NCBI GenBank assembly: GCA_963642995.1
Contig: CAVIIZ010000018.1
Location: 1 to 30,261 of the forward strand
Reading direction: 5' to 3'
From: CAVAWX01 sp963642995
GTDB lineage: Bacteria > Actinomycetota > Coriobacteriia > Coriobacteriales > QAMH01
DNA: 30,261 nucleotides
Part shown: positions 15,407 through 22,459 of the stretch, piece by piece
Layout: each line of letters opens with the position of its first letter
How positions within the stretch are numbered: position 1 is the stretch's first letter
Notes under the pieces: model-generated
The model's input: the letters and a program-made list of their open reading frames with translations, nothing else
The model's database searches: none
Told to the model about the DNA's origin: nothing
Program-made: the position numbers and the translations under genes

Positions 15407-17682
15407 CGCGCAGGCTCCTCTTGCGCGCTCCAACGCCCCCAGTACACCTCGCGGCAGGCGCGCACGGCCGCCAGCAACGCGAGGACGTCGTCTTCGGTGG
15501 TGTAGACGCCCAGGCTCGCGCGTCCCGTGCCGTTCAGGCCCATCGACGCGTGCAGGGGCAAGGCGCAATGCCCGCCGCTGCGTATGGCCACCCCGCAGGC
15601 GCCGAGGAACTTCGCGAGCTGCGCCGGCGCGACTCCGTAGAGGGTGAAGGAGAGGAGGCCGGTCAGGCCGTCGTCGGCTTCGTGGTCGCCCCACACCGTC
15701 ACCCCCTCGATGCGCGACAGCCCGTCTGCGAGCAGGCGCGTGAGGGCGCGGCTGTGGGCGGCCACCTCGTCCATCCCGAGGGCGTCCAGGTATTCGACGG
15801 CGGCGGCAAAGCCTATCGCCTGGCTGACCGGCGGCGTGCCGAGCTCGTACTGTATGGCCTTTTGCCGCAGGTACCACGAGTCGTAGGACACGTGGCTGAC
15901 CGCCCCGCCCCCGCTGCCGAGCGGGTCCATCTCGGCGAAGGCCTCGTCTGATATCCACAAGGCGCCGAGCCCCATCGGCCCGTAGGCCTTGTGCGCGGAC
16001 AAGGCGAGGAAGTCCGTCCCCAGCTCGCAGACGTCTGTTTTCATATGGGGGAAAGACTGGGCGGCGTCGACGAGCACGCGCGCGCCGCACGCGCGGGCCT
16101 CGGCTGCCATCTCGGCCACGGGGTTTTCCATGCCGAACACGTTGCCCACCTGCGCCAGGCACACGAGCTTCGGACGCTTGCCGAGGGCCGCGCGCCAGGC
16201 GTCGCGCTCGATGCGGCCGTTCGCATCCACGGGCACGTAGACCATGTGCGCCCCCTTGCGCTCGCACAGCATGAGGAAGGGGAGCATGTTGGAGTGGTGC
16301 TCGGCTATGGTCGTGACGATGCAGTCGCCGGCGGCGATGTTGTGCTCGCCCCAGGCGCTTGCCACGAGGTTGCAGCTCGCCGTCGTGTTGGCCGTGTAGG
16401 CGGTCTGGCGGCGCTTTGCCCCGATGAAGTCCTCCAGGCGCTTCCTCGCGCGGTTGAAGGCGGCGGTGGCCTTGGCGGACAGCTCGTAGCCCCCCCGGTA
16501 GACGTTGGCGTTCGCGTGGCGGTCGAAGGCTGCCTGCGCGTCGAGTGCCGCGCCCAGGCGCTGGGAGGTGGCCGCCGTGTCGAGATATGCCAGCCGGTCT
16601 TTGTGCGCCGGGTCGTTCAGCAAGGGAAAGTCGAGGCGGTTGCGCGTGCCGAAGGCGTCGGCGGATTCGAGCTCTTCTTCCTCCTCGGGTGAAAGCAGCG
16701 CCTCGTAGGCGGCAAGGGCCTCCAAGGTCTGCTCGGCGCATCTCTCGAGCAGCGCGTCCGCCGCGTTCAAGGGCGCCTCCACCTCAGGCCCTATCATGGG
16801 CTCGGGCACGTTGGGGTCCGAGACGGGGGCGCCCGGGTCTTCTCGATGCGCGCGCGCGAGGTCCACGGCCTGCAAGGCGGCCAGGCGCACGCCGCTTTTG
16901 AAGGCCTCCACGGGCTCGCCCACGACGTCGTTTGCCGCGAGCACCTCCTCGCCGAAGACGTGGTCGCGGACCTGCAGGCGGGGCACGGGACGCATCCCGC
17001 GGGCATCGCGGCGAGCCGCGGGCGAATCCGAGAGCCCCTCGAGGAAGGCGCGCTCGAAGACGAAGGGGGCGCGGCGCAGCCACACGGTCCAGCTGCACAC
17101 GGCGTCCACCTCTCCTGTCCGCGCCGCGTCCTCGCACAACTCGAAGATGTGGTCTGCCGTCACGCGCGGGGCGTCCGAGCGCATGACGACGACGCGCTCG
17201 GCGCCGACGTGCCGCGCAAGGCAGGCCCGCGCAGCGTCGAGCACCCCGAAGCCCAGGTCGCAAAAGTCGAACCAGGCGTTCTCCCGGGCGGCGTCGAGCG
17301 CGGCGGCCGCGTCGTAGGCGACGACGTCGACGGCGGGTGCGCCTTCATGCGCGTCGGAAAACGCGGCGGCGAGCTTTCTCGTCTCCTCCTCGAGCGAGGG
17401 ATGCGCGAGCACGCTCACCGACTCCACGCAGGCGCCCGCCGCCGCCTCGAGCGCATAGGCGAGCACGGGCTTTTCGCGGTAGAGCTGCAAGGGGCGCGGC
17501 GCGGCCTCGAGGACCTCGGGCGGCCTCTCCTCGTCTTCGTAGGCGACGACCAGCGGGGTCGTGTTCGCCTCGTGCGCCAAGACGAGCACAGCCGCCGTGC
17601 CGCACGTCTCGCGAAACTCCTCCGAAGAGCGCTTCTCCCGCGTCATGGGCCCTGCCACGGGTTGATGGTCGCTTCTCGCCAT
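15403..17682 (-). CDS. Fusion: nucleotidyltransferase-like domain plus SufS-type cysteine desulfurase
   Basis: A 759-residue two-domain protein. Residues about 28-290 resemble a MobA/IspD-type nucleotidyltransferase: a beta-strand AAVLVLAHE, REKPVLAYALEAA (Lys71) and VVVMRSDAPRVTADHIFELC (165-184). The usual glycine-rich LAxGxxxRMG loop is not recognisable, so activity is doubtful. Residues about 365-750 are a complete SufS/CsdB-like PLP enzyme: AYLDTAATSQ, NANVYRGGYELSAKAT, EHHSN (461-465), DAAQSFPH, Lys565 in SAHKAYGP for PLP, and Cys706 in RSGGHCALPL as the persulfide Cys. A Glu-rich linker (about 325-345) joins them. The start at 17682 follows GAGAGG. It would supply sulfur (or selenium) while handling a nucleotide-linked cofactor; that pairing is inferred. 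It precedes the ArsM-like gene and follows a BioB-like radical SAM gene. Confidence 0.8.
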   Translation of the reverse strand: MARSDHQPVAGPMTREKRSSEEFRETCGTAAVLVLAHEANTTPLVVAYEDEERPPEVLEAAPRPLQLYREKPVLAYALEAAAGACVESVSVLAHPSLEEETRKLAAAFSDAHEGAPAVDVVAYDAAAALDAARENAWFDFCDLGFGVLDAARACLARHVGAERVVVMRSDAPRVTADHIFELCEDAARTGEVDAVCSWTVWLRRAPFVFERAFLEGLSDSPAARRDARGMRPVPRLQVRDHVFGEEVLAANDVVGEPVEAFKSGVRLAALQAVDLARAHREDPGAPVSDPNVPEPMIGPEVEAPLNAADALLERCAEQTLEALAAYEALLSPEEEEELESADAFGTRNRLDFPLLNDPAHKDRLAYLDTAATSQRLGAALDAQAAFDRHANANVYRGGYELSAKATAAFNRARKRLEDFIGAKRRQTAYTANTTASCNLVASAWGEHNIAAGDCIVTTIAEHHSNMLPFLMLCERKGAHMVYVPVDANGRIERDAWRAALGKRPKLVCLAQVGNVFGMENPVAEMAAEARACGARVLVDAAQSFPHMKTDVCELGTDFLALSAHKAYGPMGLGALWISDEAFAEMDPLGSGGGAVSHVSYDSWYLRQKAIQYELGTPPVSQAIGFAAAVEYLDALGMDEVAAHSRALTRLLADGLSRIEGVTVWGDHEADDGLTGLLSFTLYGVAPAQLAKFLGACGVAIRSGGHCALPLHASMGLNGTGRASLGVYTTEDDVLALLAAVRACREVYWGRWSAQEEPAR

Positions 17683-17794
17683 ATCTCGATCCTCTCGTTT
17701 TCCCACGCCGCACGCGCCGCATATGCCCGAAGAAAAGGCCTCTCTCCTTCTCGGGACGTGCGGCAAAGCGGCTCCTTTCCTGAGCGCGGGGCTT

Positions 17795-18820
17795 CTACGC
17801 GCCTGCCCGCGCGGTCTTCCCGAAAACGTCCCATGCCGGCCGCGCGGGCACCGTCCAACCTTCTTTGCCCAGCTGGCGCCGCGCCCTTTCCATCTGCACG
17901 CGCAGCTTTCCGCCGGCCTCGCCCGCGTCGAATCCGCGCTCGCGGGCATCGCAGCCCGCGTCCACCCACATCGCGTTGCCGGCTCCGCCCACGGCCACGT
18001 CCGGACCGCACACGAGCCGCGCGAGGGCGCCCGCGTAGCGCACCTCGCCCGAAAGCGGCGGCAGGTGGCCGTCGATTTCGCGCCCCTCCAGGCCGACGAC
18101 GCCGCATGCCCCCACGCACCAGGCGCCCGACCTCGCGACGCCTTGCAGGCACGCGGCCATCTCGTCTGCCGGCGTCTCGTGCCACACGGGGTCGATGCCC
18201 GTCATCAGGAAAAGCCCGGCCGCGCGGACGTTTTCCATGGTCTCGTAGCGCCGGGCGGGGTCTATGCGCGTCATCTGCCCCTCCCCCAGCCTGCGCGCGT
18301 GGTAGAAGGCGCGGGCGCCGGCGTCGTGGAGGGCGGCGGCCTCGCCTGCCGAGACGTCGCGGTAGTTCGCCATGATGCACACATCGTCGGCGAGCGCCTC
18401 GCGCACGGCGGCGACCATCTCCAGATAACGCTCGATCGGCAGCGCGGCTGTGGCCATGAGCGAGACCAGCTGGGCGCCGCACTCGTCGAACACGCGGGCG
18501 TAGGCGACTATCTCGTCGACGGGGACTATGCGGCCTTCCTCGTCCGCTCTGTCCGCCTCGCCTGCGCCACGTGCGTTTTTCTCGGCAAACGAGCACCACG
18601 CGCAGTTCACCGGGCACGGCAGGCGGTCCACCCCGATCTGCGCGTGGATGAAGCCGCGTCCACCGCTTGCCGCCCGCGTCATCTCGCGGGCCGTCGCGCG
18701 CACGTAGGCGGCCTCGGGCGAATGGGGCGGGAAACCCCACAGGTAGACCAGCTCGTCGGTGCTCGGGCAGGCCCCTTCCCGCGCCGCGTCCGCTATCTGC
18801 TCCACACGTCTGTCGAGCAT
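17795..18820 (-). CDS. BioB/HydE-like radical SAM enzyme
   Basis: A 341-residue radical SAM protein of the biotin synthase/HydE/PylB type. The cluster motif CPVNCAWC (Cys69, Cys73, Cys76 with this start) binds the 4Fe-4S cluster and SAM. Before it lies VxQIGVDRLPC and after it the conserved YARVFDECGAQLVSLMATA and ETMENVRAAGLFLMTGIDP strands of the TIM barrel. No adjacent bioD, bioA or hydF/G gene is present, so biotin or hydrogenase maturation is not supported locally. I chose the ATG at 18820 because GAGAGGAGGG precedes it by 10 nt; the ATG at 18844 adds 8 residues and has a weak site. It is separated by 112 bp from the downstream fusion gene on the same strand. Confidence 0.82.
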   Translation of the reverse strand: MLDRRVEQIADAAREGACPSTDELVYLWGFPPHSPEAAYVRATAREMTRAASGGRGFIHAQIGVDRLPCPVNCAWCSFAEKNARGAGEADRADEEGRIVPVDEIVAYARVFDECGAQLVSLMATAALPIERYLEMVAAVREALADDVCIMANYRDVSAGEAAALHDAGARAFYHARRLGEGQMTRIDPARRYETMENVRAAGLFLMTGIDPVWHETPADEMAACLQGVARSGAWCVGACGVVGLEGREIDGHLPPLSGEVRYAGALARLVCGPDVAVGGAGNAMWVDAGCDARERGFDAGEAGGKLRVQMERARRQLGKEGWTVPARPAWDVFGKTARAGA

Positions 18821-18865
18821 GGCCGCAAAGCCCTCCTCTCTCATCCGGGTGAAAACCTTGTCCGA

Positions 18866-18891
18866 AGGCGCACTATATCAGACATGCGCCT
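18866..18891. promoter_or_regulatory. Palindrome at the radical SAM promoter
   Basis: AGGCGCA (18866-18872) and TGCGCCT (18885-18891) form a perfect 7-bp inverted repeat around an AT-rich centre that includes, on the minus strand, TATAGT as a possible -10 (18873-18878). A repressor site or an mRNA hairpin are both possible. The regulator is unknown. Confidence 0.4.
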
Positions 18892-19052
18892 ATAGCACGC
18901 AGGCCCGTGTCCGCGAGCGCGGGTTCAGGTATGCGGAGAAAGAGACGCCTCGCGCCTTGTCCGAAAAGGGGCGCTCGGGGCAAAGGAAAGCCCCCGAACG
19001 GCATGCAGGCCCGCGTGCTCGAAAAGGCCCTCCCGGACCTGCGGGCAAAGAG

Positions 19053-19137
19053 CTATTTGCCGATTCGTGCGGAAATCACCATGCTTCTATTTTCGGTTTC
19101 ATGTAAAAATCAAGACGTTCCTATTTGCCGATTCGTG
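19053..19137. repeat. 34-bp-periodic direct repeat, three copies
   Basis: CTATTTGCCGATTCGTG occurs exactly at 19053-19069 and 19121-19137. A 13/17 variant, CTATTTTCGGTTTCATG, lies exactly midway at 19087-19103. The start-to-start spacing is 34 bp both times, and the two 17-bp spacers are themselves about half identical (each contains AAATCA). The block is much more AT-rich than its surroundings. It resembles a regulatory or replication iteron array more than a CRISPR, whose repeats are longer and whose spacers are unrelated. Confidence 0.8.
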
Positions 19138-19304
19138 TCGTTTTGCCTGTCAGACCTGACGGAAGCCGACAGCGGGGATTTTTCCCTTGCTCCCGCGTTG
19201 CCGCAAGACCGGGTCTAGCCCGCCAGGCGCCGGCTTGCCGCTCGTCCAAACGGTGCTGCCGCCCATGAAAGCCGCGCCGCTTTTTCCAAAGGTGCCCCGG
19301 GCGC

Positions 19305-19310
19305 TACAAT
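19305..19310 (+). promoter_or_regulatory. Candidate -10 for the small Cys-containing protein
   Basis: TACAAT, with a weak TTTCCA 16 nt upstream (19283-19288). The predicted leader to 19382 is about 65 nt. Confidence 0.4.
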
Positions 19311-19381
19311 GGCGGCGTTTCGCAAGCCGGCCACAGGGTTGCCGCACCTCTGCGTGCGCCCGCCCCTTTCCAGGAGGATCC

Positions 19382-19786
19382 ATGAGCATCGACTACAAGC
19401 CCACGCTGCGCACGGAAAGCATCGCCGACACCCCGGGAGAGGCGTGGTTTGTCGCCCAGTGCGCCTGCGGCGACGACGGGCGGCCGCTTTTCAGCGCCGA
19501 GGAGACGGACCACCCGCGCCGCTGCGACAACCTCGCGCTGGCCGGGCGCGAGTTCGACGCCTGCCTGCTCGAAAGCGGCATCGACAACTTCGCGTGCAAG
19601 CACGCCATCACGCACGACTTCACCTACATCGTCGCGTTGCTGCGCAAAAGCCCCGACAACGGAAGACCCGAGCAAGACCTCGACCTCCTGCGCCAAGAGG
19701 TGCGCAGCATCCAGGTGCACGACGCGGGCAACGGCGGCAAGACCGGGCCGAACGCAGGCGAAGGCGAGGTCACCACGAGTTTCTAG
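19382..19786 (+). CDS. Small Cys-containing protein of unknown function
   Basis: A 134-residue soluble, acidic protein that I do not recognise. The start at 19382 follows a strong AGGAGG. Five cysteines (27, 29, 48, 61, 72) and three histidines (44, 74, 78) fall in the first 80 residues, including a Cys-x-Cys pair and CKH; they could bind a metal or cluster, but the spacing matches no zinc-ribbon family I know. The C-terminal 40 residues are polar and probably flexible. There is no signal peptide or membrane segment. It stands alone: the next gene downstream runs the opposite way. Codon use matches the neighbours, so it looks native and expressed. Confidence 0.7.
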   Translation: MSIDYKPTLRTESIADTPGEAWFVAQCACGDDGRPLFSAEETDHPRRCDNLALAGREFDACLLESGIDNFACKHAITHDFTYIVALLRKSPDNGRPEQDLDLLRQEVRSIQVHDAGNGGKTGPNAGEGEVTTSF

Positions 19787-19878
19787 GCGCCCCGAAGGCA
19801 GGACCGAGGGCAAAGGAGACCGAACGCCTCCATCCGGCGCGCCGCGGCGCCGCATCCACCCGAAGGGCCCGTCTTTCC

Positions 19879-21528
19879 TCAGCGTTTGCGCGCGTCGCGG
19901 AATATGCACGCGAACACGTAGATCGCCAACGCCAGTCCGCAGGCAAACCCCGCCGCGCCGATGAAGGGCACGCCCAGGATGCGCGGCTCCATGGCGGTGG
20001 TGCACATGATGCACGAGCCTATGAACAGCGCCGCGGCGATCAGCGCGAGCGAGAAGGTGTCCAGCGTCGTCTTGAAACCGGCCGCCTTGCGCTCCAAATC
20101 GAAGTCGAGTCCTATTTTCACCTGCCCCTTTTGCAGCATGTCGAGGGTCTCCGAGACGCGCGCCGGCAATCCCGCGAGCGCCCCGGCGCCCTCCAGCCCG
20201 GTGCCGACGATGCGCCTCGCCCTTGCCGCCACGCGCCCGACGTCGAGGTTTTCGGCCAGGTAGTCCACGAGCACGCGCATGATGTTCAAGTTCGGCGAGA
20301 TGAAACGGATCGTGCCTTCCAACGTGACCAGCCCGCGCGCCAGCGTGACGAGAAACGGCGCGATCTCGTAGCCGTCGTCTTGCAGCCCGCCCATCATGTC
20401 GGAGACCAGCGCCGCGGTGTCGAAGCCCTCCAGGTCCACGTCCATGTACTTGCCGATCACGTCCTCGCACGAGGCGAGCAGCTTGCCGTGGTCGACGCTG
20501 CCGGTGGGCGTGGCCACCTTCAAGATGGCGCGTTTCAAGGCGTACGCGTCCGATTTGGCCACGGCCTCCACGATGTCGGAAAGCACCGCGCGCTCGGCGG
20601 CCGTCGCCTTGCCCATCATCCCGAAATCGATCCACTCGACGCCGAAACCCGACGTTGCATCCCCTGTGACCAGCACGTTTCCCGCATGGGGGTCGGCATG
20701 GTAGAAGCCGTCCTCGAGCATCTGGCGCACGTAGTTGTCCGCGACGAGATAGGCAAACGCCTCGCGCGCGGACGCGTCGAAGCCGGCGATGCCCCCGGCG
20801 TCTTCCACGCTCGGCCAGGCCGCGAAATCCTCGACGAGCAGCCCCGGACGGCACAGGTCCATATAGCAGCGCGGGCAGCTCACGCCGTCGCGGCCCGCGT
20901 TGTTCTTGCCGAAACGCTCGAGGTTCTTGGCCTCCACGGTGAAGTCGAGCTCGTCTTTGGAGGTGCGCACCAGCTCGTCCACCAGGTCTTTCACCGACAG
21001 GCGCGCAGACCCGCCGGCCACCTTGCCGTAGAGTTCGACCAGGCGCTCCATGATGGCGAGGTCTTGGGTGACCTGCTCGACCACGCCCGGGCGCTGCACC
21101 TTCACGGCCACGACCTGCCCGCCTTTCGCGAGCACGGCGCGATGCACCTGCGCGATGGAGGCAGACCCCAGCGGCGTGTCGTCGAACTCGCAGAAGGCCT
21201 CCTCGAGCGGGCGGCCCAGCTCGGCAGCCGCCTTCTCGCGCGCCACCTCGGCGGGCAGCGGCTTGCTCTTCGAGCGCAGCGCCCCGAAGGCCTCGCAGTA
21301 TTCGGGCGGCAGCATGTCCGGATGCGTCGAGGCGATCTGGCCGAGCTTCACGAAGGTGGCGCCCAGGTCCTCGAGCACGGCGACGGCCTTCTCGGGCGTC
21401 AGTCCCTCGTTTACCTTGTGCTCGTGCAAGATCTTCAAGATCTCGCGAAAACGCGTCGAGGCGTTGCGCTTGTCCAGGGCAGACGCCTTCTTGCGCGAGC
21501 TGGCCAGCAGGTCTTGAAACGACGGCAT
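19879..21528 (-). CDS. ABC1/UbiB/ADCK-family atypical kinase
   Basis: A 549-residue member of the UbiB/ADCK protein-kinase-like family, whose characterised members support ubiquinone synthesis through an ATPase rather than protein phosphorylation. Motifs: KLGQ (61-64, the KxGQ inhibitory motif), GSASIAQVH (121-129, the Ala-rich loop, here opening with Gly-Ser), Lys143 in AVKVQRPG, HADPHAGN (277-284, catalytic Asp279) and DFG (301-303). Two hydrophobic helices (about 494-512 and 523-541) anchor the C-terminus in the membrane, as in UbiB. The start at 21528 follows GGAGGTG. No quinone-biosynthesis gene is next to it; in this kind of anaerobe a role in menaquinone or membrane lipid metabolism is inference. 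It diverges from pyrE. Confidence 0.9.
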   Translation of the reverse strand: MPSFQDLLASSRKKASALDKRNASTRFREILKILHEHKVNEGLTPEKAVAVLEDLGATFVKLGQIASTHPDMLPPEYCEAFGALRSKSKPLPAEVAREKAAAELGRPLEEAFCEFDDTPLGSASIAQVHRAVLAKGGQVVAVKVQRPGVVEQVTQDLAIMERLVELYGKVAGGSARLSVKDLVDELVRTSKDELDFTVEAKNLERFGKNNAGRDGVSCPRCYMDLCRPGLLVEDFAAWPSVEDAGGIAGFDASAREAFAYLVADNYVRQMLEDGFYHADPHAGNVLVTGDATSGFGVEWIDFGMMGKATAAERAVLSDIVEAVAKSDAYALKRAILKVATPTGSVDHGKLLASCEDVIGKYMDVDLEGFDTAALVSDMMGGLQDDGYEIAPFLVTLARGLVTLEGTIRFISPNLNIMRVLVDYLAENLDVGRVAARARRIVGTGLEGAGALAGLPARVSETLDMLQKGQVKIGLDFDLERKAAGFKTTLDTFSLALIAAALFIGSCIMCTTAMEPRILGVPFIGAAGFACGLALAIYVFACIFRDARKR

Positions 21529-21580
21529 GGAAAGGCACCTCCGCTTGTGCGCGCCCGCGACGCGACGCGCGGGCTTTGGC

Positions 21581-21599
21581 TATGATGGACGCCATTGTA
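21581..21599. promoter_or_regulatory. Overlapping divergent -10 elements of pyrE and the ABC1 kinase
   Basis: Plus strand TATGAT (21581-21586) points to pyrE. Minus strand TACAAT (21594-21599 complement) points to the kinase gene, with a leader of about 59 nt. Neither has a good -35. The two would compete if both are used. Confidence 0.4.
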
Positions 21600-21670
21600 G
21601 ACCCCGCGAAGGCGCAAGAGCATGGCAAAGGAAAGCGATGCAGGCGACGCGGAGGAAAGGAGGCGCGGGC

Positions 21671-22369
21671 ATGGAGCGCTACAAAGAGGAGTTCGTCGAG
21701 TTCATGGTGGAGTCGGGCGTGCTGCAGTTCGGGGAGTTCACCTTGAAAAGCGGGCGGACCTCGCCGTTTTTCATGAACGCGGGCGCCTACACCAGCGGGC
21801 GCGAGCTGCAGCGTCTCGGCGAATACTACGCGCGCGCCGTGCACGACGCCTTCGGGTCGGACTTCGACGTGGTCTTCGGGCCGGCCTACAAGGGCATCCC
21901 CCTGTCGGTGGTCACCTGCATCGGGCTGGAGGCGCTTTTCGGCAAGCAGGCGCGCTACTGCGCGAACCGCAAGGAGGCCAAAGACCACGGCGACGCGGGC
22001 GTCTTGCTGGGAGAGCCGCTTGCAGACGGCATGCGCGTCGTGATGGTCGAGGACGTGACCACCTCGGGCAAATCCATCGACGAGACCTGGCCGCTGATAA
22101 AGGGGCAGGCAGACGTCGAGGTGGTCGGCCTGATGGTGTCGCTGAACCGCCTGGAGGTGGGCCGCGGGGGCGCCGGGTGCGCCATCGACGAGGTGTCGGC
22201 GCGCTACGGCATGCCGTGCTCGTCGATCGTGGACATGCGCGAGGTGGTGGACTACCTGCACGGACGCGAGGTGGGCGGGCGCGTCGTCATCGACGATGCG
22301 CTCAAAGGCCGCATCGACGCCTACTACGAGCGCTATGGAGCGCGGGGAAAATGGGATAATGGCCGCTAG
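21671..22369 (+). CDS. pyrE: Orotate phosphoribosyltransferase
   Basis: Joins orotate to PRPP to form OMP in pyrimidine synthesis. The 232-residue product carries the PRPP-binding motif VVMVEDVTTSGKS (123-135), the substrate loop LKSGRTSPFFMNAGAY (25-40) and the catalytic-loop lysines in NRKEAKDHGD (99-108). Length and layout match the longer PyrE branch of actinobacteria and clostridia. The ATG at 21671 follows AAGGAGG by about 8 nt; an upstream in-frame ATG (MQATRR...) would bury that site. No other pyr gene is in the window. The stop lies about 90 bp before dapL on the same strand. Confidence 0.95.
   Translation: MERYKEEFVEFMVESGVLQFGEFTLKSGRTSPFFMNAGAYTSGRELQRLGEYYARAVHDAFGSDFDVVFGPAYKGIPLSVVTCIGLEALFGKQARYCANRKEAKDHGDAGVLLGEPLADGMRVVMVEDVTTSGKSIDETWPLIKGQADVEVVGLMVSLNRLEVGRGGAGCAIDEVSARYGMPCSSIVDMREVVDYLHGREVGGRVVIDDALKGRIDAYYERYGARGKWDNGR
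22355..22360 (+). promoter_or_regulatory. Candidate extended -10 for dapL
   Basis: TGG-GATAAT overlaps the last codons of pyrE. It predicts a leader of about 92 nt before dapL. There is no clear -35. Confidence 0.35.
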
Positions 22370-22459
22370 GTCTTCGGCCGCACGGTTTTCGGCGCCAGGC
22401 TTTCACGCCCCGTTTTCGGTGAAGGGGCGGCGGCATTCACCGGCAAGGAGAGCAGACAC

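Larger units (their letters stand above)
18845..19381. other. 537-bp non-coding region with repeats
   Basis: No supported gene. It contains a palindrome next to the radical SAM gene (18866-18891), a hairpin TCGGGGC/GCCCCCGA with an A-rich loop near 18978-19005, the 34-bp-periodic AT-rich repeat at 19053-19137, a small palindrome GTCAG-AC-CTGAC near 19150, and the TACAAT element for the next gene. The open frame 18907-19218 crosses the repeats and has no ribosome binding site or recognisable domain. Confidence 0.5.

Noticed and set aside
17795..18844. Biotin synthase bioB proper
   Set aside because: The radical SAM motif fits the superfamily, but no biotin gene is adjacent and I cannot confirm the auxiliary 2Fe-2S ligands, so only a family-level call is made.
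19053..19137. CRISPR array
   Set aside because: Repeats are only 17 bp, one copy is degenerate, the spacers resemble each other, and no cas gene is present.
19304..22261. 985-codon minus-strand and 758-codon plus-strand frames over the ABC1 kinase and pyrE
   Set aside because: Shadow frames with biased composition; the genuine motifs lie in the kinase and pyrE frames.
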